This document shows, one piece after another, positions 1-9,464 of a stretch of 64,000 nucleotides of DNA. Where the stretch lies: assembly GCA_027533425.1 (NCBI GenBank), contig JAPZUD010000006.1:598037-662036 (forward strand), given 5' to 3'. Both the position numbers and the translations under genes were made by a program. How positions within the stretch are numbered: position 1 is the stretch's first letter; every line of letters starts with the position of its first letter. The stretch is from Beijerinckiaceae bacterium (GTDB taxonomy: Bacteria > Pseudomonadota > Alphaproteobacteria > Rhizobiales > Beijerinckiaceae). Under the pieces are notes generated by a model, which saw only the letters and a list, made by a program, of their open reading frames with translations, had not been told where the DNA came from and ran no database searches.

Positions 1-601
1 AGATCTGAAGCGCCTCGGCGCCTGCTTCTGCCTGCAGGCACAGATGGCGCGTACAGGCTTCCACCAGCAAATCCATCAGCGTCTGGAACGCCTCCGGATG
101 CTGGTAGGCAAAATGACGGGCCGGCGCCTGATCAGGTGTACCACGGCCTCCGATCATATAGGTCGCCAGCGTCCACGGAGCGCCACAGAAACCGATCAAG
201 GCCACGGATGATGGCAGGGCAGCCCGCACCCCGCGGAGGGCCTGATAGACGGGTTCCAGCTTCTCCTCGTCGAGCGCTGTCGCAAGACCCCTGAGGGCTT
301 CCGGCGTCTCCATCGCTTCAAGACGTGGCCCCTCGCCTTCCGCGAAGCGAACACCCTGTCCGAGAGCATCGGGGATGACGAGAATATCCGAGAAGATAAT
401 TGCGGCATCGAAACTGAACCGGCGGATCGGCTGCATCGTCGCTTCGATCGCCAGCTCCGGCGAATAGCAGAAATGCAGGAAGTCCCGCGCCTGGGAACGA
501 ATGGCGCGGTATTCCGGAAGATAACGACCGGCTTGACGCATGAGCCAGATGGGGGGACGGGCGGCAGCCTTTCCGGCCAGAACATCGAGGAAGGGCTTCA
601 C
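1..601 (-). CDS. hemE: Uroporphyrinogen decarboxylase, N-terminal part (cut by window edge)
   Basis: HemE decarboxylates the four acetate side chains of uroporphyrinogen III to give coproporphyrinogen III in cytosolic heme synthesis. Only about the first 200 residues are inside the window; the gene continues off the left edge. The minus-strand translation contains the family N-terminal signature ([20 protein letters not shown]) with the substrate-binding [11 protein letters not shown] block, followed by [12 protein letters not shown], also diagnostic. The start is inferred as GTG at 601, preceded by GGGAG at a 5-base spacing; in-frame TTG codons a few residues upstream are alternatives. It is divergent from ppsR across a gap that is the usual alphaproteobacterial origin position. 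Confidence 0.95.
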   Translation of the reverse strand, partial: MKPFLDVLAGKAAARPPIWLMRQAGRYLPEYRAIRSQARDFLHFCYSPELAIEATMQPIRRFSFDAAIIFSDILVIPDALGQGVRFAEGEGPRLEAMETPEALRGLATALDEEKLEPVYQALRGVRAALPSSVALIGFCGAPWTLATYMIGGRGTPDQAPARHFAYQHPEAFQTLMDLLVEACTRHLCLQAEAGAEALQI

Positions 602-993
602 GAAGGCTCCCGACAACAAGAAAGGAAGAGGATTCTTCTCTGTTTCTCTTTCTGGCACGCCTCAAAGGGCATCCGCAAGATCGTCCACAGAGGAATGTCA
701 ACCAGACTGGACACATAAAGGACCCGGAGATTGTGACGCTACCGGTTCCACAAGGGATTTCAGCGGGTTGGAGCAGCCTCAACCGGCGATATGCCCCTTC
801 TCCCCGAATTTCACAGACCGGGTTGGCCGAGATCCCCAGCTTGGTCCCTGGGGATGGATTTTCTCCTTTCCCACAGGGGCCCCATCCGTCTCCGAGGATC
901 GCGCTTGATTGCACTCGCCTGTCCCGCGCCGTAAACAGGGATGTGGACAACCCGGTTGATATCGTGATCGCGCCGGGATTTCGGACAGGGATC
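602..993. other. oriC: hemE-ppsR intergenic region: candidate chromosomal replication origin (oriC)
   Basis: This 392-base non-coding gap separates divergent hemE and ppsR (the homologue of Rickettsia RP001), the neighbourhood that hosts the origin in Caulobacter, Rickettsia and rhizobia. It has a near-consensus DnaA box on the minus strand at 942-950 (reads TTGTCCACA, one mismatch to TTATCCACA) and weaker matches TCGTCCACA at 681-689 and TTTCCCACA at 867-875. No long AT-rich unwinding tract and no clear CtrA (TTAA-N7-TTAA) site was found, so the assignment rests on synteny and the boxes. The divergent promoters of hemE and ppsR must also lie here. Short ORFs in the gap look spurious. Confidence 0.55.
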
Positions 994-1827
994 ATGGGCC
1001 GGAACTTCTTTCATCTCCATCTGGTCTCGGATTCGACCGGCGAGACTCTGATTACCGTGGCCCGGGCGGCAACCGCGCTCTATGCCGGCATTTCGCCGAT
1101 CGAGCATGTCTATCCGCTTGTCCGGAATGAAAGACAGCTCGATCGGGTCATCCTCGATATCGAGAACGAGCCGGGCATCGTCCTGTACACGATGGTCGAC
1201 CAGGATCTGGCTGCCCGTCTCCAGCGGGCCTGCGAAGAGCAGGGCTGTCCAAGCCTTTCGGTCCTCGAACCGGTTCATAACCTGTTCCAATCCTATCTCG
1301 GCGTGGTGACGACCCCCAAAGCTGGCGCCCAGCACATGCTGAACGCCGAGTATTTCCGCCGGATCGACGCCCTCAATTTCACGATGATGCATGATGACGG
1401 CCAATTGACCGAGAATCTCGACCAGGCCGATGTCGTCCTTGTCGGTGTCAGCCGTACCTCGAAGACACCGACCAGCATCTATCTCGCCAATCGCGGCATC
1501 AAGACAGCCAATGTCCCGCTGGTACCGAATGTACCGTTGCCCCCGAATATAGAGACGTTGGTCAAACCCCTGATTGTTGGACTCGTTGCTTCGCCGGAAC
1601 GCATTGTCCAGATCCGCCAGAACCGCATGCTGGCGCTGGCGGCAGATGGCAAGGATTCGACCTATATCGACCGCCAGGCCGTGACCGAGGAAATCGCACA
1701 GGCCCGCCGCCTGTTCGACCGCAACAACTGGCCGGTCATCGACGTGACGCGCCGATCGATCGAGGAAACTGCGGCAGCGATCATCGATCTCTACCGCACC
1801 CATCGGCTGGGGCTGGTCGCGCAATGA
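994..1827 (+). CDS. ppsR: PEP synthase / pyruvate phosphate dikinase regulatory protein (bifunctional kinase/pyrophosphorylase, DUF299)
   Basis: Proteins of this family reversibly phosphorylate and dephosphorylate a threonine of PEP synthase or pyruvate, phosphate dikinase, and so switch gluconeogenic PEP formation. The 277-residue product has the family opening [13 protein letters not shown] and the nucleotide-binding loop GVSRTSKTP at residues 151-159. The ATG at 994 is chosen because the preceding ORF extension has no similarity and GGACAGGG lies just upstream. It overlaps maf by four bases (ATGA), indicating co-transcription. Which of the two target enzymes it controls cannot be told, since neither is in the window; alphaproteobacteria often use the PPDK branch. 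Confidence 0.9.
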   Translation: MGRNFFHLHLVSDSTGETLITVARAATALYAGISPIEHVYPLVRNERQLDRVILDIENEPGIVLYTMVDQDLAARLQRACEEQGCPSLSVLEPVHNLFQSYLGVVTTPKAGAQHMLNAEYFRRIDALNFTMMHDDGQLTENLDQADVVLVGVSRTSKTPTSIYLANRGIKTANVPLVPNVPLPPNIETLVKPLIVGLVASPERIVQIRQNRMLALAADGKDSTYIDRQAVTEEIAQARRLFDRNNWPVIDVTRRSIEETAAAIIDLYRTHRLGLVAQ

Positions 1828-2447
1828 ACACAGCAGCGTTCTGGAAAGCCGGGCGGCCGCTGCTGCTCGCCTCCGGTTCGGCCGCGCGGCGGCAAATGCT
1901 GGAAGCGGCCGGAATTCCGCTGGAGGTGGTCCGGGCACCGGTTGATGAGGGCGCCATCGCCGCCACGCTGCTGGAAACGCGGCGCACTCCGGCAGAGATC
2001 GCTATCGCCTTGGCGCATGCCAAGGCAGAGGCCGCCGCACGCCGGCATCCGGACGGGCTGCTTCTCGCCGCAGACCAGACGCTGGACCATCAGGGCCGCT
2101 TGCTGATGAAGCCTGCGGACATTGCTCATGCCCGGGCGCAGCTCCTGTCCTTGCGCGGGGCCACGCATCTCCTCCATTCTGCCGCCGTGCTCCGCCGGGG
2201 CGACGTAGTGCTCTGGGCCGGCATCGCCTCGGCTTCTCTGGTGATGCGGAACTTCTCGGAGGCCTTTCTCGATGCCTATCTCGACAGGATCGGGCCGCTC
2301 GTGACCACCACCGTCGGCGGGTACCAGCTCGAGGCGCTGGGAATTCATCTCTTCGAGGCGATCGAGGGTGACCAGAGTACGATCCTTGGACTACCCTTGA
2401 TCCCGGTCCTGCATGCCCTGCGGGATCTCGATTGTCTTGCTGCGTAG
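1824..2447 (+). CDS. maf: Maf family nucleotide pyrophosphatase
   Basis: Maf proteins hydrolyse (d)NTPs, including modified or non-canonical nucleotides, to the monophosphate and pyrophosphate in the cytoplasm; some members influence septation. The 207-residue product has the N-terminal [11 protein letters not shown] motif at about residues 13-23 (family S-x-S-x-R-R pattern), the catalytic-region aspartate in AADQTLD near residue 84 and the [12 protein letters not shown] block near 175. It overlaps ppsR and is followed 11 bases later by aroE, the conserved origin-proximal order. The YhdE or YceF subtype cannot be decided by eye. Confidence 0.9.
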   Translation: MNTAAFWKAGRPLLLASGSAARRQMLEAAGIPLEVVRAPVDEGAIAATLLETRRTPAEIAIALAHAKAEAAARRHPDGLLLAADQTLDHQGRLLMKPADIAHARAQLLSLRGATHLLHSAAVLRRGDVVLWAGIASASLVMRNFSEAFLDAYLDRIGPLVTTTVGGYQLEALGIHLFEAIEGDQSTILGLPLIPVLHALRDLDCLAA

Positions 2448-2458
2448 GAGTTTCCCCG

Positions 2459-3337
2459 ATGAAGGATCAAGCCGGTGCCGGACATCCGGCAACAAGGGCC
2501 GTGATCATCGGCCGCCCCATCACTCATGCCCGCTCGCCGCTGATCCACGGCTACTGGCTCGACCAATTGGGAATCGACGGCGCCTATGACCGCCGCGAGG
2601 TCATGCCCGGAGCCGTGGCGGCGGTGCTCCGAGAGTTGCAGGCCGAGGGTTATGCCGGCGGCAACGTCACCGTCCCGCACAAGGAAGAGGCTTTCATGGC
2701 TTGCGACCGGGTAACGGAGCGAGCCCGGATTGCCGGCGCAGTCAATACCTTCTGGTTCGAGGGATCCGAACTCAACGGTGACAATACTGACGGGATCGGA
2801 TTCGTGGCACATCTCTCGGAGACATGGCCGGATTGGGACCGCGAGCCCGCCGAAATCCGCATCATTGGAGCCGGCGGGGCTGCGCGCGGCCTGATTGCGC
2901 CCCTTCTTGACCGGAAAGTGAAAGCCATTTCGGTGTCGAATCGTTCCCGGGAGCGAGCCGAAACGCTGTGCGGCGATATCCGGGCCGTATTGCCGGATGC
3001 CCCGCTGGGGATCCTCGACTGGTCGCATCGCGGCGATCACCTCGGATCTATCGATCTCCTGATCAATACGACCAGCATGGGAATGGATGGCCAGCCTCCG
3101 CTTGACATCGATCTGTCCGCCATGAAGCGCTCCGGCATCGTGGCGGATATTGTCTATGTGCCGCTCGAAACGCCTCTGCTCTCTATGGCCAGCCGCCTCG
3201 GTCTGAGGACACTGGACGGACTGGGCATGCTGCTCCACCAGGCGGTGCCAGGCTTTGAGCGCTGGTTCGGCCAGCGCCCTTCGGTCACCCCGGCCTTGCG
3301 GCAGCATGTCTTCGCCGATCTGCTGGCCCGGCAATGA
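2459..3337 (+). CDS. aroE: Shikimate dehydrogenase (NADP+)
   Basis: AroE reduces 3-dehydroshikimate to shikimate with NADPH in the aromatic amino acid pathway. The 292-residue product shows the substrate-binding HARSPLIHGYW block near residue 23, the catalytic lysine in NVTVPHK (K75), the catalytic aspartate in DNTDGIGF (D111) and the dinucleotide-binding GAGGAARG at 137-144. The start at 2459 is supported by TAGGAG eight bases upstream; a start 27 bases earlier would overlap maf and adds nine residues without similarity. It is transcribed with ppsR, maf and coaE. Confidence 0.95.
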   Translation: MKDQAGAGHPATRAVIIGRPITHARSPLIHGYWLDQLGIDGAYDRREVMPGAVAAVLRELQAEGYAGGNVTVPHKEEAFMACDRVTERARIAGAVNTFWFEGSELNGDNTDGIGFVAHLSETWPDWDREPAEIRIIGAGGAARGLIAPLLDRKVKAISVSNRSRERAETLCGDIRAVLPDAPLGILDWSHRGDHLGSIDLLINTTSMGMDGQPPLDIDLSAMKRSGIVADIVYVPLETPLLSMASRLGLRTLDGLGMLLHQAVPGFERWFGQRPSVTPALRQHVFADLLARQ

Positions 3338-3356
3338 GTAAAAAAGGGATCAAGGG

Positions 3357-3947
3357 ATGTTCCGGCTTGGCCTGACAGGATCGATTGGCAGCGGCAAGTC
3401 GACCACCGCAGCCTTTTTCCGGGAAGCCGGGGTTCCCGTGCATGATGCCGATGCGACCGTCCATGCCCTCTATGCCGGCCCGGCCGCCTCTCTGGTCGAG
3501 GCTGCCTTCCCGGGCACAACGCGCAACGGGAAAGTTGATCGCGCAGCCTTGTCGGCCGTGCTGCGCGCTTCTCCGGAGCGGTTTCCGGAACTGGAAGCCA
3601 TCGTTCACCCGCTGGTCCGGGATGCCGAGCGGAAGGCCCTTGGAGAGGCGTCCCGGCTCGGGCACCGGCTGGTCGTCCTTGATATCCCGCTTCTTTTCGA
3701 AACGAAGGCCGAGCGACGCTGCGATGCTGTTCTCGTTGTCCATGTTTCGCCCGAGGAACAGGCCCGACGTGTCCTGTCCAGGCCTGGCATGAGCGAGACG
3801 CTTTTCCACGCCATTCTCGCGCGCCAGATGTCCCCGGCCGAGAAATGCCGCCGCGCCCATGCCATGATCGATACCGGTCTCGGCCTTGATGCCGCGCGTC
3901 GGGATGTCCACGCGCTCATCCGCGCCCTGGCATCAACGGTCGGATGA
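3357..3947 (+). CDS. coaE: Dephospho-CoA kinase
   Basis: CoaE phosphorylates the ribose 3'-hydroxyl of dephospho-CoA, the last step of coenzyme A synthesis. The 196-residue product starts with the P-loop GSIGSGKST at residues 8-16, followed by the dephospho-CoA contact HDADA near residue 30 and the lid-region pattern RQMSPAEK. The length is normal. AAGGGATCAAGGG lies directly upstream of the ATG. It is the fourth gene of the ppsR-maf-aroE-coaE-dnaQ series; the first CoA pathway enzyme, coaA, lies 6 kb downstream on the other strand. Confidence 0.95.
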   Translation: MFRLGLTGSIGSGKSTTAAFFREAGVPVHDADATVHALYAGPAASLVEAAFPGTTRNGKVDRAALSAVLRASPERFPELEAIVHPLVRDAERKALGEASRLGHRLVVLDIPLLFETKAERRCDAVLVVHVSPEEQARRVLSRPGMSETLFHAILARQMSPAEKCRRAHAMIDTGLGLDAARRDVHALIRALASTVG

Positions 3948-3958
3948 AGGAACCCTGA

Positions 3959-4699
3959 ATGCGCGAGATCGTGCTCGATACCGAAACGACCGGCCTCGAC
4001 CCGTTCAAGGGTGACCGGCTGGTCGAGATCGGCTGCGTTGAAATGGTGAACCGGTTTCTGACCGGCAGGGTCTTCCACCGCTATCTCAATCCGGAACGAC
4101 CGATGTCGCCCGATGCTTTCGCCATTCACGGGCTTTCCGATGCATTTCTTGCCGACAAGCCAGTTTTTCGCGATGTCGCACAGGAATTCCTCGACTTCAT
4201 CGGCGATTCGGCCCTTGTGATCCACAACGCGGCCTTTGACATCGGCTTCCTGAATTACGAGCTGAAGCGCCTTGGGCACCCACCCATCGTCCAGACGCGC
4301 GTGATCGACACGCTGATGCTGGCGCGGCGGCGCCATCCCGGCCAGCAGAACTCGCTGGATGCCCTTTGCCAGCGCTACGGAATCGACAATTCCCGGCGCA
4401 CAAAGCATGGCGCCTTGCTTGATTCGGAGATTCTGGCCGAGGTCTATGCCGAATTGACGGGCGGCCGGCAGTCTTCCCTGGGGCTGACCGCAGATCTCTC
4501 TGCGCCGGCGACAGGAGCGGTTGCGGCCGTACGTGAAGCCGACCGGAAACGCAGCTTCACCCGGCACGATGCCCGGATTTCGCAGGACGAGCGCAGGCTC
4601 CATGCGGAATTCATCGCACAGATCGGCGCGAAGGCACTCTGGAATGAGTATCTTGCCGGAGCGCCCGACCAGTCGGGCGACCCGGCCAAGATGGGCTGA
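3959..4699 (+). CDS. dnaQ: DNA polymerase III epsilon subunit (proofreading 3'-5' exonuclease)
   Basis: DnaQ is the editing exonuclease of the replicative polymerase core. The 246-residue product has the DEDDh exonuclease motifs: ExoI DTETTGLD at residues 7-14, ExoII in HNAAFD at 89-94, and the H150...D155 pair of ExoIII ([11 protein letters not shown]). The C-terminal third is basic and less conserved, as expected of the polymerase-alpha binding tail. Placement beside coaE and secB is the standard alphaproteobacterial order. The gene abuts the convergent secB stop with no spacer. Confidence 0.95.
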   Translation: MREIVLDTETTGLDPFKGDRLVEIGCVEMVNRFLTGRVFHRYLNPERPMSPDAFAIHGLSDAFLADKPVFRDVAQEFLDFIGDSALVIHNAAFDIGFLNYELKRLGHPPIVQTRVIDTLMLARRRHPGQQNSLDALCQRYGIDNSRRTKHGALLDSEILAEVYAELTGGRQSSLGLTADLSAPATGAVAAVREADRKRSFTRHDARISQDERRLHAEFIAQIGAKALWNEYLAGAPDQSGDPAKMG

Positions 4700-5158
4700 T
4701 CAGCTGTTCATGCCACCGCGCTGCAGTTCCTGCATGCGCGCCTGGTAGAGACCGCCGAAATCGATCGGCTGGAGCAGGAAGGGCGGGAACCCGCCATCGC
4801 GGACTGCATTGGCGAGAACGGCCCGGGCGAACGGGAACATCAGGCGCGGGCACTCGATCATGAGCACCTGGTTGATATGTTCCTTCGGGATGTTCATCAG
4901 GCGGAAGACCCCGCCGAAATTCAGCTCGAAGCGGAACAGCATTCCTTCCCCTTCGCCGGCCGAGCCTTCGAGGATCAGTTCGATCTCGTAATCCTCTTCG
5001 CCCAGCGGCTTCGAGTTGACGTTGACCTGGATCGAAATGTTCGGCGGGGTTTCCTGGGGCCGAAGCGATTGCGGAGCGTTCGGATTCTCGAAGGAGAGAT
5101 CCTTCACATATTGCGCAAGCGCTTCGAGATGCGGCGCGCCGCCATTGCCATCGGCCAT
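4700..5158 (-). CDS. secB: Protein-export chaperone SecB
   Basis: SecB is a tetrameric cytosolic chaperone that keeps presecretory proteins unfolded and hands them to SecA. The 152-residue product contains the typical ISIQVNVNSKPLGEEDYE strand segment and the acidic ELILEG stretch, ending with the conserved FGGLYQARM block. The ATG at 5158 is chosen over an ORF extension of 33 residues because the extension is arginine-rich junk and homologues begin here. It lies downstream of fxsA on the minus strand and converges on dnaQ. Confidence 0.95.
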   Translation of the reverse strand: MADGNGGAPHLEALAQYVKDLSFENPNAPQSLRPQETPPNISIQVNVNSKPLGEEDYEIELILEGSAGEGEGMLFRFELNFGGVFRLMNIPKEHINQVLMIECPRLMFPFARAVLANAVRDGGFPPFLLQPIDFGGLYQARMQELQRGGMNS

Positions 5159-5231
5159 TGTTTTCGTCCTGTTTTCGCGATGCGCCCCGCCACCGGTGCG
5201 CCGTTCAATCCGGATGGATCCGAGCCTCCGC

Positions 5232-5714
5232 TTACACGGATGGTGGCTGCCTCTCAAGCGGGCGCTTCACGGATTTTGCCGAGCGACGGGTTTTTTTCGC
5301 CCCGATTTCCTTCCATTCCGTTGCCGGAAGCTCGAAAAAGCGCGGATCCTTTTCCCCGCCGGAGCGTCGCTGCCACCCTGCAATGACAGCTTTCCGCAGG
5401 CTTGGCGAGAAGAGCGCGATGCCGAGCAGCATCGGAATCAGTCCCGGCAGGGCAATCAGGATTCCGGATGCCATCGGGAAACCGAGCGCGGCAATTCGAT
5501 CCAGCCCCTGGCGACCGCGTGCCGCGCGCCTCGCGAGAAGCGTGATCAGGACGAGCGCGATCAGGCCAAGCCCGCCCTTCAGGCTCACGAGCGCCAGCAC
5601 AAGGCCCCAGCCCAGCCGCGCGGCCAGCAGCTCCAGCAGTACGAATTCGAGCAGCATCCAGCCTGCAACCAGGATCAGCAGGGGGCGCAGGGCTGGAAAA
5701 GACGATCGGAGCAT
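5232..5714 (-). CDS. fxsA: FxsA family membrane protein
   Basis: FxsA is a small inner-membrane protein named for suppressing F-exclusion of phage T7; its physiological job is not settled. The 160-residue product has hydrophobic segments at about residues 10-32, 38-60 and 78-103, with the family pattern EFVLLELLAARLGWG and the LPGLIPMLLGI helix, then a basic soluble tail. It is 73 bases upstream of secB on the same strand, so the two may be co-transcribed, and divergent from the tim44-like gene across 157 bases. Confidence 0.85.
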   Translation of the reverse strand: MLRSSFPALRPLLILVAGWMLLEFVLLELLAARLGWGLVLALVSLKGGLGLIALVLITLLARRAARGRQGLDRIAALGFPMASGILIALPGLIPMLLGIALFSPSLRKAVIAGWQRRSGGEKDPRFFELPATEWKEIGAKKTRRSAKSVKRPLERQPPSV

Positions 5715-5871
5715 GACGAGCCGTCGTTGCCTGAGGGGGGATGCCGAGTTCCGGCAATCATGCGATCATCTAGAGGATAGCGAAGCGGGCGAACAGGCCC
5801 TATATGACATGCAGGGAAACATCGTTTCCTGGCCAATGCGGGATGCGATGGCGGTTTGCCGGGAAGAACCA

Positions 5872-6600
5872 ATGCAGAATTTCGATATCCTCACGCTGGT
5901 CTTTTTGGGGCTGGCCGTTTTCGTGATCTACAAGCTGCGCTCCGTCCTGGGCACGCGGACCGGCACGGAAAAGCCGCCGCGTGACCTGTTTGACCGACGC
6001 CCGCCGGCCGATGTGCCCCAGCAGGACAACAGCCCTGGCCCCAATGGCAGCTCGAACGTGGTGCCGTTGCCCGGCATCCGTCGCGATGCGCCGACCGAGC
6101 CGCTTCCCCCGGAAGCCCGCCTCGAAGGCGTCGTGGCGAAAGACAGCCCGGCCCAGAAGGGCCTGATCGAGATCATGCAGGCCGATCCGAGCTTCGATCC
6201 GAAGGAGTTTGTCGGCGGTGCCCGCTCGGCCTACGAGATGATCGTCCTCGCCTTTGCCAACGGTGACCGCCGCACCTTGAAGGATCTGCTGGCCAAGGAT
6301 GTCTTCGAAGGCTTCGAGGCCGCGATCCGCGAGCGCGAAGCCCGGAACGAGCGGGTGGAGACGCAATTTGTCTCCATCGACAAGGCCGAGATCTCGGATG
6401 CGTTGCTGCGGGCCCGTACGGCGCAGGTTACCGTCCGCTTCCAGTCCAAGCTGATCACCGCCACGCGGGATGCCGGTGGCACTGTGATCGACGGCAATGC
6501 GGAAAAGGTGGCCGACGTGGTGGATATCTGGACATTCGCCCGCGAAACCACGGCCCGTGATCCAAACTGGCGGCTTGTGGCAACCGAATCGGCGCAATGA
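5872..6600 (+). CDS. Tim44/TimA family membrane-anchored protein
   Basis: Alphaproteobacterial homologue of the mitochondrial import motor subunit Tim44. The 242-residue protein has one N-terminal membrane anchor (about residues 5-22), a proline-rich linker, and a Tim44-like C-terminal domain from about residue 100 to the end containing the SAYEMIVLAFANGDRRTLK pattern. The start at 5872 is preceded by GGGAAG; longer in-frame extensions to the left are non-homologous. It overlaps mltA by four bases. In bacteria the domain is thought to act at the inner membrane, but no enzymatic role is known. Confidence 0.85.
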   Translation: MQNFDILTLVFLGLAVFVIYKLRSVLGTRTGTEKPPRDLFDRRPPADVPQQDNSPGPNGSSNVVPLPGIRRDAPTEPLPPEARLEGVVAKDSPAQKGLIEIMQADPSFDPKEFVGGARSAYEMIVLAFANGDRRTLKDLLAKDVFEGFEAAIREREARNERVETQFVSIDKAEISDALLRARTAQVTVRFQSKLITATRDAGGTVIDGNAEKVADVVDIWTFARETTARDPNWRLVATESAQ

Positions 6601-7802
6601 AGCCGGCCGGCAAGGTTGCCCAGGGCTGCCTTGCCGCGATGATCGGGGCCCTCTCCTCCATGTCGGTCTCCGCTGAACCTGCCGGATCGGTCCTGTCCGG
6701 CCCGCTTCCCGAAGGCACCCGCACCCGGGTGCTCGAATGGGCTGACGTGCCGGGCTGGACCGGCGACAACCATGCCGAAGCCTTCTCCGCCTTTCTTCGC
6801 ACCTGTCCGGCCGGCATCCCGGCCCTGAGAGCGGGGCAACCGCGCCCTCCCGCGCTCCAGCGGACCTGTGACCATGCCTTTGCCGAAAGGGACGCGCTTT
6901 TGGCCGATGGTGGCCAAGCCCGGCTTTTCTTCGAGCGTCATTTCCTGCCGGTCGAGATCATCCCGGCCAGCGGCGCCGGCTTCCTGACCGGCTATTACGA
7001 GCCCGAACTCGAGGCGTCCCGGCAGCAGCGGCCCGGCTTTCCGGAGCCGGTACTTGGCCGCCCGGCGGATCTTGTGACAGTGCCGCAGGGCGAGCCTGCT
7101 CCGTCCCCGCTCGATGCCAGCCTCCAGGCCTGGCGCCGCGGGCCCGGTGGGCCGGAACCCTATCCCGACCGCAAGGCGATCTGGGCAGGTGCCCTGTCCG
7201 GCCAGGGGCTGGAAATCGCGTGGCTGCGTGGCAAGCCGGAACTGTTCATCACGCAGGTCCAGGGTTCCGCCCGACTTCGCTGGGCCGAGGGTGGCATCGG
7301 CCGCCTGCGTTATGCCGGCCGGAATGGCCATCCCTATACCTCGATCGGACGGAAGCTGGTCGAACGCGGCATCATGGCGCTCGAGACGATGACGCTGGCG
7401 AAGCTGATGGGCTGGCTGCGTGACAATCCCGCCGAGGCCCGTGCGCTCATGGAGGAGAACCGTTCCTATGTGTTCTTCCAGCTCGACGAGAGCCTTTCTC
7501 CCGAAGAGGGGCCGATCGGCGGTGCGGGCGTTCCGCTCGTGGCGGGCCGTTCGCTCGCTGTCGACCGGTCGATCTGGCCCTATGGTCTCCCGGTCTTCAT
7601 CGAGGCGTCGCCGCTGGTTCCCGAGGGCGGACGGCAGCGTATCGCGCGCCTGATGATCGCGCAGGATACCGGCTCCGCCATTGTCGGGGCAGCGCGCGGC
7701 GACTTTTTCGTCGGGTCCGGCTCGGCGGCAGGCGATAGTGCGGGTCTTTTTCGCGATCCGGTGCGGTTCATCATCCTCGTACCCTGCGGGGTAGTGCCGT
7801 GA
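6597..7802 (+). CDS. mltA: Membrane-bound lytic murein transglycosylase A (MltA)
   Basis: MltA cleaves the glycan strand of peptidoglycan, releasing 1,6-anhydro-muropeptides, in the periplasm. The 401-residue precursor opens with a hydrophobic signal sequence (about residues 1-26, ending SVSA). The MltA domain is recognisable by the GYYEPELEASR block, and the C-terminal 3D domain carries the AQDTGSAIVGAARGDFF pattern with its conserved aspartates. No lipobox cysteine is visible in the signal region, so this member may be secreted rather than lipid anchored. It overlaps tim44 upstream and smr downstream, a conserved trio. Confidence 0.92.
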   Translation: MKPAGKVAQGCLAAMIGALSSMSVSAEPAGSVLSGPLPEGTRTRVLEWADVPGWTGDNHAEAFSAFLRTCPAGIPALRAGQPRPPALQRTCDHAFAERDALLADGGQARLFFERHFLPVEIIPASGAGFLTGYYEPELEASRQQRPGFPEPVLGRPADLVTVPQGEPAPSPLDASLQAWRRGPGGPEPYPDRKAIWAGALSGQGLEIAWLRGKPELFITQVQGSARLRWAEGGIGRLRYAGRNGHPYTSIGRKLVERGIMALETMTLAKLMGWLRDNPAEARALMEENRSYVFFQLDESLSPEEGPIGGAGVPLVAGRSLAVDRSIWPYGLPVFIEASPLVPEGGRQRIARLMIAQDTGSAIVGAARGDFFVGSGSAAGDSAGLFRDPVRFIILVPCGVVP

Positions 7803-8377
7803 AGCGGCGTCCGGACGGCGATGTTCCGCCGAAGCCTGCCCGGCGGCCCCGCCGCGGACTGACCGCAGAAGAGCGAACGCTCTGGGCCCATGTCGTCCAG
7901 AACGCCAAGCCGATGCCCGGCCGAACCCTTCCGGTTCCGGAGCCCCGGCCCGAGGTGGAAGAGAAGCCGGTTCCGGCGGCTCCGCTGGTCCCGGTCCCAA
8001 AGACGCCGGCCCGCCCGCGCCTGCTTCCACTGGCCGGCGTGGAGCGCCGCCTCCTGAAGGATCTTTCCCGCGGGAGCCGGCAGGTCGATGGCCGCCTTGA
8101 CCTCCACGGGATGCGGCAGGCCGAAGCCCATCAGGCGCTCCGGATGTTCCTGCACCGGCATCATGCCCTCGGCTCGAAGCTTCTCCTCGTCATAACGGGC
8201 AAGGGCGGCGGTTCCGAATCCTTCGGCGGCGAGCGCGGGATCCTGCGTCGGCTCGTGCCGCACTGGCTGGCGGACCCCGATCTTCGATCCTTGGTGGTCG
8301 GGTTCGAGGTCTCGGCGCGCCAGCATGGCGGCGAGGGCGCCCTTTATGTCCGGCTTCGCCGCCGCCGTGACACTTGA
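7799..8377 (+). CDS. Smr domain protein (MutS2-type C-terminal nuclease domain)
   Basis: Small MutS-related domain proteins bind or nick nucleic acid, and some act on stalled-ribosome mRNA. The 192-residue protein has a basic, proline-rich N-terminal half and a C-terminal Smr domain from about residue 95, with the signature LDLHGMRQAEA and the VITGKGGGS loop. The start is GTG, overlapping the mltA stop (GTGA). A single-domain Smr protein at this place after mltA is usual in Hyphomicrobiales. Confidence 0.88.
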   Translation: MKRRPDGDVPPKPARRPRRGLTAEERTLWAHVVQNAKPMPGRTLPVPEPRPEVEEKPVPAAPLVPVPKTPARPRLLPLAGVERRLLKDLSRGSRQVDGRLDLHGMRQAEAHQALRMFLHRHHALGSKLLLVITGKGGGSESFGGERGILRRLVPHWLADPDLRSLVVGFEVSARQHGGEGALYVRLRRRRDT

Positions 8378-8450
8378 TTTCCCGGCCCTGCTCGGCCATT
8401 CACCCGCCGGGGCCGTGGACGACACGTCCCGAGCCACAAAGGATTTCCAG

Positions 8451-9449
8451 ATGGACCGCGAATTCGACGTTCTCGCCCTCGGCAACGCGATTGTCGACGT
8501 GATTGCCCGGGCCGAGGAGGATTTCCTCGTGGCCCAGGGCGTCGCCAAGGGGTCGATGACCCTGATCGACGAGGCCCAGGCCGAGCGGCTCTATGCGGCC
8601 ATGGGGCCCGCCACCATCATTTCCGGCGGTTCGGCCGCGAACACGGTGGTCGGGCTCGCCTCGTTCGGTGGCACGGCTGCCTTCATCGGCCGGGTCAAGG
8701 CTGATCCGGTCGGCGAGGTCTTCGCGCATGACATCGTCGCCTCGGGTGTCGCCTTCGGCACCCCGGCCGCGCTGGACGGCCCGGCAACCGCACGCAGCTT
8801 CATCCTGGTGACGCCGGATGGCGAGCGTACGATGAACACCTATCTCGGCGCTTGCCAGAACCTCACCGAGGCAGAAATCGACCCTGCGACGGTGGCGCGG
8901 GCGAAAGTCACCTATCTCGAAGGCTACCTCTGGGATCCGCCCCATGCGAAGGCCGCTTTCCGCAAGGCGGCGAAGCTGGCCCATGCTTCCGGGCGCGAAA
9001 TCGCCCTGACCCTGTCGGATTCCTTCTGCGTCAACCGCTACCGGGACGAGTTCATCGCCCTGATGCGCGGCGGCGAGGTCGATCTTGTCTTCGCCAACGA
9101 GAGCGAGCTGAAGGCGCTGTATGAAACGGCCGATTTCGGCACCGCCCTTTCGGCGCTCCGCAACGATGTCAAGCGTGCAGCCGTCACGCGGTCCGAACAG
9201 GGCGCCGTCATGATCGAGGGCAATCGCACGGTCACGGTTCCCGCCCGGCCGATCGATCAGCTGGTGGATGCAACTGGTGCCGGTGATGCTTTCGCGGCCG
9301 GCTTCCTGTTCGGTTACACGCAGGGCATGGGCTTCGAGAAGGCCGGTCAGCTCGGCGCGCTGGCAGCGAGCCATGTCATCCAGAAGATCGGTGCTCGGCC
9401 GGCCGAGCCGTTGCTGGGCCTTGCCCGGCAGGCGGGCCTGCTGGCCTGA
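8451..9449 (+). CDS. Adenosine kinase-like PfkB family sugar kinase
   Basis: PfkB-family kinase of 332 residues. The opening (FDVLALGNAIVDVIA), the SAANTV block and overall length match bacterial adenosine kinase, which converts adenosine to AMP for salvage. The catalytic C-terminal motif DATGAGDAFAAGF holds the anion hole and base aspartate. The ATG at 8451 has AAAGGA at a suitable distance, and the in-frame upstream extension is non-homologous. It converges on coaA with only 15 bases between the stops. A ribokinase or other nucleoside kinase remains possible, since substrate residues cannot be judged by eye. Confidence 0.82.
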   Translation: MDREFDVLALGNAIVDVIARAEEDFLVAQGVAKGSMTLIDEAQAERLYAAMGPATIISGGSAANTVVGLASFGGTAAFIGRVKADPVGEVFAHDIVASGVAFGTPAALDGPATARSFILVTPDGERTMNTYLGACQNLTEAEIDPATVARAKVTYLEGYLWDPPHAKAAFRKAAKLAHASGREIALTLSDSFCVNRYRDEFIALMRGGEVDLVFANESELKALYETADFGTALSALRNDVKRAAVTRSEQGAVMIEGNRTVTVPARPIDQLVDATGAGDAFAAGFLFGYTQGMGFEKAGQLGALAASHVIQKIGARPAEPLLGLARQAGLLA

Positions 9450-9464
9450 CGAAGCAGAAGGCGC

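Noticed and set aside
602..993. Extending ppsR upstream to use the whole open frame from 733
   Set aside because: The extra 87 codons have no family similarity, and the family N-terminus starts at 994 with a good ribosome binding site.
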